A stretch of DNA of 64,000 bases from Catenovulum maritimum (GTDB lineage Bacteria > Pseudomonadota > Gammaproteobacteria > Enterobacterales > Alteromonadaceae): contig NZ_KQ130490.1 in NCBI RefSeq assembly GCF_001050375.1, positions 116,351 to 180,350 on the forward strand, given 5' to 3'. The translations under genes were made by a program, and so were the position numbers. The notes under the pieces were generated by a model. That model was not told the DNA's origin. It did not search any database and worked only from the letters and a program-made list of their open reading frames with translations. Positions 10,523-19,600 of the stretch are shown piece by piece (the first letter of the stretch is position 1; each line of letters opens with the position of its first letter).

Positions 10523-12052
10523 ATGTCGAGCACGAATGAACTATGTCAAATTGGCCTTATTGGCTTAGGCGTAATGGGTAAAAACCTTGGTCTAAACTTG
10601 GCTGATAATGGTTATAGCGTAGCCGCTTTTGACCTTGATGCAGAAAAAGTACAAGGTATCTTATCTCAAGATGAACAAGAGCGTGGCGATAAGCCAGCAC
10701 GTATTACTGGTTGTTCAACTTTTGAAGACTTACTAAGTAATTTACAAAAGCCTTACCTAATCGTTTTATCTATCCCAGCTGGTAAGCCAGTTGATATCGT
10801 ATGTGGTAAATTATTAGAATTAGGTTTATCACAAGATGACATCGTTGTTGATACAGGTAATAGTCTTTGGACTGATACTGTAGAGCGTGAAAAGCAATAC
10901 CACGGTAAATTTATCTTCTTTAGTTGTGCTGTTTCTGGCGGCGAAGTCGGTGCGCGTTTTGGACCATCACTAATGCCATCTGGTGATCAAGCAGGTTGGT
11001 CTCGTTTAGAGCCTGTATTAGAAGCTATTTCAGCTAAAGTTGATCCAGAGTCTGGTTTACCACTTGTTAATAATGAGCCGGGTAACCCTGTTACTGAAGG
11101 TGAGCCATGTGCAGCTTATATTGGCCCAACAGGTGCTGGTCACTATGTGAAGATGGTTCACAATGGTATTGAATATGCTGACATGCAATTAATCTGTGAA
11201 GCATATCAAAGTTTACGCACTGCTTTAGGTTTAACGCCTAAGCAAATCGCAGCGATTTTCCGTGAGTGGAATAAAGGCCCATTAAATAGTTATTTAATTG
11301 AAATTTCAGCTGAAGTTTTAGAGCAAGATGATCCAGTTACTGGTAAACCTTTAGTTGACGTTGTACTTGATGTCGCTGGTCAAAAAGGTACAGGTTTATG
11401 GACAGCTTTAAGCAGCTTAGAAATTGGTTCACCAGCTATGGCTGTAACTGCATCAGTTTATGCTCGTTGTTTATCAAGTCTTAAAGAAAATCGAGTTAAA
11501 GCTTCTACTATCCTTAAAGGTCCTGAAGTAACATATGTTGCTGATAGTGAAAAAGAAGCTTATATTGCTCGAGTTCACGATGCTTTATATTGTTCAAAAA
11601 TTTGTGCATATGCTCAAGGTTTTGAATTAATGAAGACAGCAGGCGAGCAACAAGGTTGGGATTTAGACTTCGCTGCAATTGCTAAAATCTGGCGTGCTGG
11701 TTGTATTATCCGTGCTGTATTCCTACAATCTATTACTGATGCTTTCAATAAAGATAAAGGTCTAGCTAACTTACTAATGGATGAGTTTTTCGCTGGCCAA
11801 GTTGAGAAATTCCAGTCTAACTGGCGTGAAGCGATTGTTGATGGTGTACGTTTAGGCGTTCCTATGCCATGCTTTACTTCTTCATTATCTTATTTTGATT
11901 CATATAGAAGTGAGACAACAGCGGCTAACTTGCTACAAGGTCAACGTGATTTCTTCGGTTCTCACACTTTTGAGCGTACAGATGAACCTCGTGGTCAGTT
12001 CTATCACTTAAACTGGTCTAGCCCAGAGCGTGATTTAGTTCGTATTAAGTAA
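10523..12052 (+). CDS. gnd: 6-phosphogluconate dehydrogenase, decarboxylating, with Asp-type cofactor loop
   Basis: This 509-residue enzyme converts 6-phosphogluconate to ribulose-5-phosphate plus CO2. GLIGLGVMGKNLGLNLADNG is the Rossmann start. Catalytic K210 and E217 are in GAGHYVKMVHNGIEYADM, and YDSYR and RDFFGSHTFERTD form the C-terminal substrate region. It is about 40 residues longer than E. coli Gnd, partly from an insertion at about 175-192. The loop after the second strand reads AFDLDAEK where E. coli Gnd has IFNRSREK. The residues that hold the NADP 2'-phosphate (N, R, S) are therefore D, L, D here, suggesting NAD preference. It is followed after 22 bases by msrB. Confidence 0.9.
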   Translation: MSSTNELCQIGLIGLGVMGKNLGLNLADNGYSVAAFDLDAEKVQGILSQDEQERGDKPARITGCSTFEDLLSNLQKPYLIVLSIPAGKPVDIVCGKLLELGLSQDDIVVDTGNSLWTDTVEREKQYHGKFIFFSCAVSGGEVGARFGPSLMPSGDQAGWSRLEPVLEAISAKVDPESGLPLVNNEPGNPVTEGEPCAAYIGPTGAGHYVKMVHNGIEYADMQLICEAYQSLRTALGLTPKQIAAIFREWNKGPLNSYLIEISAEVLEQDDPVTGKPLVDVVLDVAGQKGTGLWTALSSLEIGSPAMAVTASVYARCLSSLKENRVKASTILKGPEVTYVADSEKEAYIARVHDALYCSKICAYAQGFELMKTAGEQQGWDLDFAAIAKIWRAGCIIRAVFLQSITDAFNKDKGLANLLMDEFFAGQVEKFQSNWREAIVDGVRLGVPMPCFTSSLSYFDSYRSETTAANLLQGQRDFFGSHTFERTDEPRGQFYHLNWSSPERDLVRIK

Positions 12053-12074
12053 TTTCAACTAGGAAATTTATAGT

Positions 12075-12464
12075 TTGAAAGACGATAACTACTGGCGTAG
12101 CCAGTTAGATGCAGAAACTTTCAGAGTCACTCGACAGAGTGGCACTGAACATCCTTTTACCGGGAAATATCTGAATCATACCGCGGCCGGTAGTTATAAT
12201 TGCGTCTGTTGTAATACGCCACTTTTTACCGATCAAAATAAATTTCATTCAGGCTGTGGCTGGCCGGCATTTTTTGATTGTATCGACCCAGATAGAATCC
12301 TATTTATCGAAGATAATAGCCATGGTATGCAAAGAGTTGAAATAAAATGTGCTAACTGCGATTCGCATTTAGGTCACATATTTGATGATGGCCCTCAACC
12401 GACTGGAAAGCGCTTCTGCGTTAACTCGGTTTCTCTAGATTTCTCTCCTGAAGTCAAAAAATAG
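12075..12464 (+). CDS. msrB: Peptide methionine-R-sulfoxide reductase MsrB
   Basis: This 129-residue repair enzyme reduces methionine-R-sulfoxide in proteins. The structural zinc is held by C43/C46 and C92/C95 (CVCC and CANC). The catalytic cysteine is C115 in RFCVNS. C61 in HSGCGWPAF is placed as the resolving cysteine. It starts with TTG at 12075, supported by the upstream TAGGAAATTTATAG; no in-frame ATG gives a complete domain. It lies 22 bases after gnd, so probably on the same transcript, linking oxidative repair to pentose-phosphate flux. Confidence 0.93.
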   Translation: MKDDNYWRSQLDAETFRVTRQSGTEHPFTGKYLNHTAAGSYNCVCCNTPLFTDQNKFHSGCGWPAFFDCIDPDRILFIEDNSHGMQRVEIKCANCDSHLGHIFDDGPQPTGKRFCVNSVSLDFSPEVKK

Positions 12465-12578
12465 TTTATTCTTATTTGATCTTTCTTTAGCTTTTCAGCG
12501 TTATTGCTTATGTTTTTTAAGTTTTCATGATTTCATTTAATTCAAATGAAGTTACAATATTGTCTGAATTTTAGTGCT

Positions 12579-12741
12579 TATACCAATCCATCCTAATTGT
12601 TGCTCAATTTTGCTGGTTAAAAAGCACGTAAACTGCGTTATGAATTTTGCTATTAGTTTACTAGTAGCGGCAATTCATGTCTTGTTAGCGCACTTTTTTT
12701 CTACGTTAAATATAGATCAAAAATTTAGGTGAACTGGTATT
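12579..12741. mobile_element. MITE-like palindromic element (about 163 bp) upstream of mlaA
   Basis: The ends are imperfect terminal inverted repeats: TATACCAATCCATCCTAA on the left and, read inward from the right, TAATACCAGTTCACCTAA. The inside is also roughly palindromic: AAAAAGCACG with GCGCACTTTTTT, and GAATTTTGC with GCAATTC, around a central TTTACTAGTA. It encodes nothing and ends one base before the AAAGGAATT ribosome site of mlaA. Small non-autonomous elements of this shape are common in marine gammaproteobacterial genomes, but family membership needs a genome search. I saw no second copy in this window. Confidence 0.6.
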
Positions 12742-12752
12742 AAAGGAATTTT

Positions 12753-13505
12753 ATGCATACACGTATATTTGTTAGTGTTTTCTTGTCTATGCTGCTTGCT
12801 TCATGTGCAACTGTCACGCCAGAGCAAAAAGATGATAAAGATCCACTACAGGCATTCAACCGAAGCATGTGGGATTTTAATTATAATGTTTTAGATAAGC
12901 ATATTCTTAAACCTGCAGCAAAAGGTTATCAAACTATTATGCCGCAACCTGCGCGAACTGGTTTCTTAAATATGGCTAATAATCTTGAAGAGCCTTCAGC
13001 TATTGTAAATAATTTACTTCAAGCTAAGCCTGGTGATGCTGCAATAAGCACAGGTCGCTTTGTTGTTAATTCTACTTTTGGTTTACTTGGCCTAGTTGAC
13101 GTAGCTAAGTACGCTGGGATGGAAGCAAAGCATGAAGAATTTGGTGAAGTGTTAGGCAAGTGGGGCGTAGGTAATGGCCCTTACTTAATGGTGCCAGGTA
13201 TGGGACCGACTGATGTTAGGACTTCGGTTGGTGATTTTGTCGACTCGGCCTATTTTCCGCTAGATGATTTAACGATTTGGGCATCGGCTTTTAGAATTAG
13301 CGTAAAAGCACTTGAAGGGCGAATTTCCTTAATGGCACAAGAGCAATTATTGGAAGATAGTTTTGATCCTTACGTTTTCGTTAAAGAAGCATATTTCCAG
13401 CGTACCTTGTATAAGGTTTATGATGGTAACCCGCCAAGAGCAAAAGAAGTTACTAAAGAAGAAGAAGAAGATTTTGAGAACTTCTTAAACGATTTGTCTC
13501 AGTAA
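12753..13505 (+). CDS. mlaA: MlaA (VacJ) outer-membrane lipoprotein of the phospholipid-retrieval pathway
   Basis: This 250-residue lipoprotein removes mislocalised phospholipids from the outer leaflet of the outer membrane and passes them to MlaC. A signal peptide ends at the lipobox LASC (C18). The family stretch DPLQAFNRSMWDFN follows at about 30-44, then VNNLLQAKPGDA, GRFVVNSTFGLLGL and GPYLMVPGMGPTDVR. Length is typical. The C-terminus is acidic (KEEEEDFENF). It stands alone rather than with mlaBCDEF, as is usual for mlaA. Its promoter region is occupied by the MITE-like element, so its transcription start may lie inside or be shaped by that element. Confidence 0.93.
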   Translation: MHTRIFVSVFLSMLLASCATVTPEQKDDKDPLQAFNRSMWDFNYNVLDKHILKPAAKGYQTIMPQPARTGFLNMANNLEEPSAIVNNLLQAKPGDAAISTGRFVVNSTFGLLGLVDVAKYAGMEAKHEEFGEVLGKWGVGNGPYLMVPGMGPTDVRTSVGDFVDSAYFPLDDLTIWASAFRISVKALEGRISLMAQEQLLEDSFDPYVFVKEAYFQRTLYKVYDGNPPRAKEVTKEEEEDFENFLNDLSQ

Positions 13506-13520
13506 AGAGGGATTTTTATC

Positions 13521-13548
13521 GATAAGGCCCTGTATTTTGGGCTTTATC
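13521..13548 (+). terminator. Hairpin after mlaA
   Basis: Arms GATAAGGCCC and GGGCTTTATC (one G-U pair) surround an 8-base loop 16 bases after the mlaA stop. The stem is good, but only a weak T-containing tail follows, so this is a probable terminator without a canonical U run. Confidence 0.55.
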
Positions 13549-13677
13549 CTCAGCTTTAAAAAACATCAAAAAACATTTATCGATTCTCGACAGTTTTTCT
13601 CTAATAATCTTCCTATTCTCGCATCTATCAACTTTAATATTTAGTGTACATACGCTTAAATAAATTTAAGGCTTAAA

Positions 13678-15501
13678 ATGAAAATAAGAATGAAATCACT
13701 AATTGGATTTTTCGTTTGTCTATTCGCATTGCTTGCAGCCGCTTGTAGTAGTCAGAAAAATTTAGTGCCAAGTCATGCGGTAACTTACTCTACACCTGGC
13801 ATTGAACAGCTTAATACATCAGAAATTTATCAAGTTTGGGTTGATCAAAAGCCTTTACAGGTGTTTGAATCTAAACCGCCTACTGAAAGACTGTGTTTAA
13901 CCCTAGGGTGCGATGGTGCAGACACAGCTAGACAGCAAAAACGAACTATGGCATGGACTAATTTCTCGTTTGAGCATAAAGCTAAAATTAAAGTCGTTAA
14001 ACAAAAATTTGCTGGCAGCCTAACAGATATTATTGTGAGACCAAAATCAGGGTTAAACCGTGATTACAAAATTGTCAGTAAAGATTTAGCTAAGGCTGAA
14101 ATTGTTGTTGAGGTTATTAACACAAATAGCAAAATCTCAATTGAATATATTGATGATAGGTATTTAGCTTTTAGACAAATTCCGCTAGATGGCTTAATGA
14201 TTTTTGCCGATCAATTAGAAACGAAAGATATTTCAAAGCAGCCAAATCAATTAGATCCTAAAACCTATGTTGTTGAATATGGCGCGGAGTTTAATTTTGA
14301 GCAGGCAAGTCAGTCTAGTCGTGTTTATTTTGCCCCAGGCGTCCATCATTTAGGCTATTGGGAGATCCCCGAAGCTGTTAAGCATGTATATTTAGCGGGC
14401 GGTGCTTATGTTCTAGGTGCTTTAAATTCAGCGGTTCCGGCTAAGCGATTTCAAAAAGGCTTCACGGTTTCCGGCCGAGGTGTTATTTCAGGTGAACATT
14501 TCCCTTGGCGTGCGGATAAACGTAAAAAAGGTTTAGAACCTTGTGTTAATGATAAAGGAGAAGCAGTTGATTGTTGGTTTAATACAGTTAAGTTACTTCA
14601 GTTAGGCACAGACAAATACTTATTAGAGGGCATCACTTTTGTCAATGCGCCCAGTTATGTTATTACCGGCTTTACGGATGGAGATATTGCTTGGAATGCA
14701 AATGATGGTGAAGGTAACAGCCAAGCACATAAAGATCCGCTTAAAAATGCACTTTATACTGAAGAATTATTATATTCAGGTATGTTATCTAATTTTAAAG
14801 TACTGGGTAATTGGCGATGGAATGGCGATGGAGCTGCAATTCATGCGAATAGTCGAATTCAAGATTGCTTCATTTCGCCATTTGATGATGCATTTAAAAC
14901 TTATAGCTCGAATGGAACTGTAGAAGATTGTGTTATTTGGCAAACTGATAATGGCGCAGTGTTTCAATTTGGCTGGTATCCTAAAACTGTATCTGGGCTT
15001 AAAGTGAATAATCTAGATATTATTCATGCAGAATGGACAGGGAGGAATCAAAACTGGGGTATTTTTAATTTTGCAGATCGAGGCTATGCGAGTGGAAGTA
15101 AGAATATTTTAAAAGTGATTAAAGATTCCAGCTTTTCAAATATTAGAGCAGAAGGACCCGTTGCTCGAATTATCGGTTTGGAAAATCAGGTTGTGAAAAA
15201 TCAAGCTTTTGAAAACTTGTTATTTGAGAATATATGGGTAGAGCATTTATTAACGGACGAAGAAGCAAAGGTGTTAGTCGAGCAGGGCAATGGCATTATT
15301 GAAATGGAAAGTTTAGATTGGTCCGGCAACCCAGTAGGAAGACCGGCAAATATGATTAATGATAGTGGCGATATTGGTTATATCAAAAATATTCAATTTA
15401 AAAATTTAGTGATTAACAAGACTAAAATTACAAATGAAAATGCAAAAACTTTAGGTCAATTTACGATTAAAACTCAAGGTAAACAGGTATATTTTAAATA
15501 A
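13678..15501 (+). CDS. GH49-like (dextranase/isopullulanase family) outer-membrane lipoprotein
   Basis: 607 residues with a lipoprotein signal ending LLAAAC (C23). An N-terminal beta domain (about 40-230) precedes a right-handed beta-helix region. The GH49 signature is recognisable: WNGDG, then FDDAFKTYS, then TDNGAVFQFGW. D384, D403 and D404 are spaced 19 and 20 residues apart, the same spacing as the catalytic aspartates 376/395/396 of Penicillium dextranase and 353/372/373 of isopullulanase. It would cleave an alpha-glucan such as dextran or pullulan at the cell surface or in the periplasm. Specificity cannot be read. It lies near alpha-glucan genes but has its own upstream region and a strong hairpin behind it. 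A distant GH28/GH87-type beta-helix enzyme is the alternative. Confidence 0.68.
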   Translation: MKIRMKSLIGFFVCLFALLAAACSSQKNLVPSHAVTYSTPGIEQLNTSEIYQVWVDQKPLQVFESKPPTERLCLTLGCDGADTARQQKRTMAWTNFSFEHKAKIKVVKQKFAGSLTDIIVRPKSGLNRDYKIVSKDLAKAEIVVEVINTNSKISIEYIDDRYLAFRQIPLDGLMIFADQLETKDISKQPNQLDPKTYVVEYGAEFNFEQASQSSRVYFAPGVHHLGYWEIPEAVKHVYLAGGAYVLGALNSAVPAKRFQKGFTVSGRGVISGEHFPWRADKRKKGLEPCVNDKGEAVDCWFNTVKLLQLGTDKYLLEGITFVNAPSYVITGFTDGDIAWNANDGEGNSQAHKDPLKNALYTEELLYSGMLSNFKVLGNWRWNGDGAAIHANSRIQDCFISPFDDAFKTYSSNGTVEDCVIWQTDNGAVFQFGWYPKTVSGLKVNNLDIIHAEWTGRNQNWGIFNFADRGYASGSKNILKVIKDSSFSNIRAEGPVARIIGLENQVVKNQAFENLLFENIWVEHLLTDEEAKVLVEQGNGIIEMESLDWSGNPVGRPANMINDSGDIGYIKNIQFKNLVINKTKITNENAKTLGQFTIKTQGKQVYFK

Positions 15502-15593
15502 GCTTAACTCGGATGAGAAATGAGTGAATTGAACTTCATTCTCAGGGAAAAGGCCGTCAAGAAAACAAGTTGTTATCTCGACTTGAGGTCTAA

Positions 15594-15638
15594 TAGCTTT
15601 AGCTAACCTAATGAGTACTTATTAGGTTAGCTAAGCTA
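15594..15638. terminator. Strong hairpin between convergent GH49-like gene and glucosylglycerate operon
   Basis: TAGCTTTAGCTAACCTAAT and ATTAGGTTAGCTAAGCTA pair over 18 bases with one bulged T around an 8-base loop. It is located between the two converging stop codons (15501 and 15647). There is no long T run on either side, but position and stability fit a bidirectional transcript end. Confidence 0.65.
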
Positions 15639-15646
15639 AGCATAGA

Positions 15647-17386
15647 TTAGTGCTTTCGATTGGTCAGCCAAACAGCCTGATATGGTGCTAGGTTTAGGTA
15701 ACCATGTAAGTCAGTTATTTGTTGTTCAGAAATTAGGTCAAACCAAGTTTCAGTATCGATTAAATTAATTTCAGCCATAGGTATGTTTTGCTCTATGTCT
15801 GAGATATTGTAAATACAAAATATACTCTGACTTCGGTTTTGACTTTGACGCCAAAAACCAAATACCTGCTCGCCCAGTTGTAAAGTAAATTGCACTGCAT
15901 TCGGATGAAAAGCAGGTTGCCTGATTCGGGTTTGAATTAAACTTTTAAGTCGAGTAAATACTTTACTATGAGAACTGTATTTGTTGTCTAATTCTGCTTC
16001 AAGTGAATCGACTTGCCACTGATGCCGGTTAATGCTTCTGTTGTGACTGGTATTTTCAACTCTTGCGTAATCGTTATGAGTACCAAATAAACTGTGAATG
16101 TAAATCCCAGGTATGCCTTCCAGAGCGAGCATGATGGCATGAGCACAAACGAATCTTTCTACCTGATGCTTATCTGGCCCTTTGTGTGTGCCTTGCAAGG
16201 CATCAAATAAACTAATGTTTAGCTCATAAGGTTTGTTAATGCCATTGGCGCTTCGCCATGAAACTTTACCACCAAATAAACTCACAGTATTGACTAAAGT
16301 TGCAAGTTCATCGTCGTTTAATAAACCTTCGGCAGGTCGCAATCCTATACCGTCATGAGAAGCGATGAAATTGAAATAAGCTGTGCCAACTTGCGGTGGT
16401 GGCATAGACATTAACCAGCGTTTTAAATGACGACAACTGCCAGTTATCAAGGTATTTAACAGTAATGGTGGCAGAGAGAAGTTGTACACACAATGCGCTT
16501 CGTTACCATTACCAAAATAGGATAAATTCTCATGGTTGGGCACATTGGTTTCACTTATGATGACAGCGTCATTGACTGCATGTTCGACTAAGGTTCTGAG
16601 TAACCTGACGGCTTCATGAGTTTCTGGTAAATGTATGCAATTGGTGTTTAGTTCTTTCCATAAAAAAGCAACAGCATCAAACCTAAATATGTTTACCCCC
16701 ATATCAAGGTAGAGTCGAATAATTTTGACAAACTCATATAAGACTTCGATGTTATGGAAGTCAAAGTCGACTTGATCGTGGCTAAATGTACACCAAACAT
16801 ATTGAGTACCAGATGGGGTTTCAACTTCCCTTAGTAATGGGCTTGTTCTAGGCCGGACCACTAAACTCGTATCGGTTTCTGGCGGCACTGTATAAAAGTA
16901 GTCCTTTCCCGGATCTTTTCCTTGTTTAAAATTCTCAAACCAAACACTACGACTAGAACAATGATTAATGACAAGATCTGCCATCAGTCTAAATTCTTTA
17001 CTGATATTTTCTACGTCTACCCAGTCACCTAGTGAGTCGTTCACTTTAGAGTAATCCATGACTGAAAATCCGTCATCAGACGTGTAGGGATAAAATGGTA
17101 GTATGTGGATGCTGTTAATCGTATCGGTTAAGTGACGTTTGAAAAAGTCGTGCAAAGTATGTAACGGCTTTTCTCCATCTCTTAGCAAACTGTTACCGTA
17201 TGTAATGGCGATTACATCTTGCTCTGACCAGTGATTTTTATGATTGGGTGGCGATTCTGTATTTTCGTCTAACCGCATTATTTCAAGTAGGCGTTGAGTT
17301 ACTTTCTCCGCATCTAATTCAGGGTAAATAACAGAAATGTGAGTTTTAACTCTATGAATTAATTCTGAAAATACAGGTTCGGGCAT
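15647..17386 (-). CDS. GH13_18 phosphorylase, predicted glucosylglycerate phosphorylase
   Basis: This 579-residue enzyme is of the sucrose-phosphorylase subfamily. The alpha-amylase-type residues are visible: nucleophile D237 in IFRFDAVAF, acid/base E279 in ISETNVPNH and stabiliser D345 in [23 protein letters not shown] at 139-150 and FHPNAVQ near the C-terminus are typical of GH13_18. By sequence alone it could be called sucrose phosphorylase. Its operon holds every other enzyme needed to make glucosylglycerate, so phosphorolysis of glucosylglycerate to glucose-1-phosphate and D-glycerate is the more likely reaction. That activity is established in GH13_18 (Meiothermus enzyme, E. coli YcjM). 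It is the last gene of the minus-strand operon, 99 bases after gpgS. Confidence 0.8.
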   Translation of the reverse strand: MPEPVFSELIHRVKTHISVIYPELDAEKVTQRLLEIMRLDENTESPPNHKNHWSEQDVIAITYGNSLLRDGEKPLHTLHDFFKRHLTDTINSIHILPFYPYTSDDGFSVMDYSKVNDSLGDWVDVENISKEFRLMADLVINHCSSRSVWFENFKQGKDPGKDYFYTVPPETDTSLVVRPRTSPLLREVETPSGTQYVWCTFSHDQVDFDFHNIEVLYEFVKIIRLYLDMGVNIFRFDAVAFLWKELNTNCIHLPETHEAVRLLRTLVEHAVNDAVIISETNVPNHENLSYFGNGNEAHCVYNFSLPPLLLNTLITGSCRHLKRWLMSMPPPQVGTAYFNFIASHDGIGLRPAEGLLNDDELATLVNTVSLFGGKVSWRSANGINKPYELNISLFDALQGTHKGPDKHQVERFVCAHAIMLALEGIPGIYIHSLFGTHNDYARVENTSHNRSINRHQWQVDSLEAELDNKYSSHSKVFTRLKSLIQTRIRQPAFHPNAVQFTLQLGEQVFGFWRQSQNRSQSIFCIYNISDIEQNIPMAEINLIDTETWFDLISEQQITDLHGYLNLAPYQAVWLTNRKH

Positions 17387-17432
17387 AAGGTTCCCCTAGG
17401 TTTTATCGTTGTTACGCTGGTTTGTAAAATTT

Positions 17433-17454
17433 GGCGCCTAAAGAGTTTAGACGC
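17433..17454 (-). promoter_or_regulatory. Hairpin in the gpgS-phosphorylase gap
   Basis: On the minus strand GGCGTCTAAA and TTTAGGCGCC pair with one mismatch around a tiny CTC loop, followed by AAATTTT. It is GC-rich at the base and lies between gpgS and the phosphorylase gene. It may lower downstream transcription or protect the upstream mRNA end. Confidence 0.45.
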
Positions 17455-17485
17455 CTGCTTGCCGTTGATTAATACAAAGAAGGGG

Positions 17486-18715
17486 TTATTGACCAAATTC
17501 CTTCATATCAGCTTCAACAGCTTGGCCCATTTGTTCAAAAACATCAGGCATAGCGCTTGTTACTCGGTTCCAACTTGGTATAAAAGGTGTTTCCATTGGA
17601 TTTTCTAAAAAGTGAACACCGGCTTTTAAAATGTTATGAGCAAATAATTCAACTGCTTGCTCTTCGCTATGAATGTCAAAGTTAAGATTATTGATAATGG
17701 CATCATTGCGATAAGTTTCAACAAAGTCTAGCGCTATGCGGTAGTAAGTCGCTTTGATTGAGCGGAAAGTTTCTGTATTAAACACGACTCCATTGGTCGC
17801 TAACTTTCTGAATATTGCTTTTGAAATATCAATCGACATTTTTGATAACCCACCATCGTCATTGTCGACTGACAAAGATTGATGCTTATGGTCATAGGTA
17901 TCGGCAATATCAACTTGGCATAATCTATTATGAGAGTAGTTGCGTTCCATTTCTGATAACACACCTATTTCTAATCCCCAATCGCTAGGAATTCTAATAT
18001 CATTGATTACATCTGTTCTAAAAGAAAACTCACCAGCTAGCGGGTAACGGTAACTATCTAAATATTCTAAGTAATCTAGGTTACCAAAAATTTTCTTTAA
18101 TGCTCTTAGTAACGGGGTGACGAGTAAACGGCTCACTCGGCCATTGATTTTGCCATCGGCAACACGAGCATAATAGCCTTTACAAAATTCATAGTTAAAA
18201 TTTGGGTTCGCGACAGGGTAGAAGAGTCTCGCGAGCATTTTTCGATTGTAGGTTAAAATATCACAGTCATGGATAGCGACAGATTCTGACTGACCTGAGC
18301 CTAAAACATAGCCTAAACAATACCAAACGTTTCTGCCTTTTCCTAACTCCTTAGGCGCAAGTCCTTCCGCTTTTAATTTTGCGTCAATCGCTTGTAGTCT
18401 AGGTCCTTCATTCCATAAAACTTTTACTTTTTGAGGTAAGCGTGAAAAAAACTTTAGTGCGTGTTTATATTCTTCTTCTGTCGCTCTATCTAAGCCGATA
18501 ACAATTTGGCTTAGATACGGAACTTCACACAACTCATTGATAATATTCTCAAGTGCTGGTCCCTGTAGCTCAGAATATAATGAAGGGAGAACGAGTGATA
18601 AAGGTCTTACTTTTGAAAATTGAACTAATTCTGCTTCAATTTCCTCGATACTAACTGATTCTCTTGAAAGGTTATGTAAAGTAGTAATAACACCATTCTG
18701 GTAAAAATCGCCCAT
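17486..18715 (-). CDS. gpgS: Glucosyl-3-phosphoglycerate synthase (GT81)
   Basis: This 409-residue glycosyltransferase joins glucose from an NDP-glucose to 3-phosphoglycerate, the committed step to glucosylglycerate. It is a GT-A fold protein with the metal-binding D-C-D triplet D150-D152 in AIHDCDILTY. GKGRNVWYCLGYVL, LAGEFSFRTDV and SDWGLEIGVL are the conserved GpgS blocks. The start was set at ATG 18715 because AAGGAGAATCC lies directly before it. An open frame reaches 18748 but adds 11 unlikely residues. The phosphatase gene ends 75 bases upstream, fitting a GpgS/GpgP two-step pathway. The mannosyl analogue (MpgS) belongs to a different GT family (GT55). Confidence 0.88.
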   Translation of the reverse strand: MGDFYQNGVITTLHNLSRESVSIEEIEAELVQFSKVRPLSLVLPSLYSELQGPALENIINELCEVPYLSQIVIGLDRATEEEYKHALKFFSRLPQKVKVLWNEGPRLQAIDAKLKAEGLAPKELGKGRNVWYCLGYVLGSGQSESVAIHDCDILTYNRKMLARLFYPVANPNFNYEFCKGYYARVADGKINGRVSRLLVTPLLRALKKIFGNLDYLEYLDSYRYPLAGEFSFRTDVINDIRIPSDWGLEIGVLSEMERNYSHNRLCQVDIADTYDHKHQSLSVDNDDGGLSKMSIDISKAIFRKLATNGVVFNTETFRSIKATYYRIALDFVETYRNDAIINNLNFDIHSEEQAVELFAHNILKAGVHFLENPMETPFIPSWNRVTSAMPDVFEQMGQAVEADMKEFGQ

Positions 18716-18790
18716 GGATTCTCCTTGGTTGTCGATGCGACATTGCATCCTAGTTAAAATATATTTATAGCTAGATGTTCATCATTCGGT

Positions 18791-19600
18791 TTATTTATAG
18801 TTAAGCAAAATATGATCCAAGGTTTCATTCCAACCGATAGGACCTAAGCCATTTGAGTAAATAACTTGCTTTGTTTTGTTTAATTTGGGGAAAGCTTTTT
18901 CTGACTTTATCCATATTGAAATATCCGCCACTTCTAACATAGCAATGTCGTTTGCACTGTCGCCTAAGGCGATTGTGATGACTGGTTCATTCCATAGAGA
19001 TTGATAGTACTGCTTAAGCCATAAAAGGGCTTTACCCTTGTCTGATAGCCCTTGTATAGAGAGGTAGCGGCCACCTTGAAGTCCAACTAAATCGTGTTGA
19101 TTTAAAATATTTAGGAAGCGTGTTTTCTGTGCCTCCGTATCTTGCCAAATAATCGGTTCAGAAAAATGTCGATTACCTGCTTGCTCTGCTTGTTTTATTT
19201 CTAAACCTGTATGCTCTGCAATTTCTTCAGTGGACCAATCATTAAAGCCTACAAATTTAAAGCCTTGGCATCTTAATTCTGCTAAGAGAGTTAAAACCGA
19301 GACTCTGTCTGCACCAAGTCTGTGCATTGGTTGGTAGTCACTATGTGAATTACCTTTTTCCACTCTAGGATAAATGGCAGCACCATTTTCGACGATAAAA
19401 GGTCCATCTAATTCGATTGCTTGTTGCAAGTCGACGACTTCAGCAAAGGTTTTACTCGTGTTACAAATAACAGGAATATTTAACGCTTTTAATTTCGCAA
19501 GCATAGGTGTTGCTGGCTGCCAAGAATAGGTATGGTGGTCGAGTAAAGTGCCATCCATATCGGTAAAAATGATAATTTTATGACCGGGTTCTAATTGCAT
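18791..19600 (-). CDS. gpgP: HAD-IIB phosphatase, predicted glucosyl-3-phosphoglycerate phosphatase
   Basis: 269 residues of the mannosyl-3-phosphoglycerate-phosphatase type. It would remove the phosphate from glucosyl-3-phosphoglycerate to give glucosylglycerate. HAD motif 1 is FTDMDGTLLD with D14 (nucleophile) and D16; motif 2 is the threonine/serine in ICNTSKTF; motif 4 is ALGDSANDIAML. FIVENGAAIY is typical of this subfamily. The ATG (19600) directly abuts the kinase stop (TAA then ATG, zero gap), showing tight coupling. Many such enzymes accept both mannosyl and glucosyl substrates; the neighbouring gpgS makes the glucosyl compound the physiological choice. Confidence 0.86.
   Translation of the reverse strand: MQLEPGHKIIIFTDMDGTLLDHHTYSWQPATPMLAKLKALNIPVICNTSKTFAEVVDLQQAIELDGPFIVENGAAIYPRVEKGNSHSDYQPMHRLGADRVSVLTLLAELRCQGFKFVGFNDWSTEEIAEHTGLEIKQAEQAGNRHFSEPIIWQDTEAQKTRFLNILNQHDLVGLQGGRYLSIQGLSDKGKALLWLKQYYQSLWNEPVITIALGDSANDIAMLEVADISIWIKSEKAFPKLNKTKQVIYSNGLGPIGWNETLDHILLNYK

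Noticed and set aside
15647..17386. Plain annotation as sucrose phosphorylase
   Set aside because: Family membership allows it, but no sucrose uptake, sucrose synthesis or fructokinase gene is near, and the operon supplies glucosylglycerate. Kept only as the alternative.
18716..18748. Upstream start for glucosyl-3-phosphoglycerate synthase
   Set aside because: The ATG at 18715 has an AAGGAG site at ideal distance that would lie inside the longer version.
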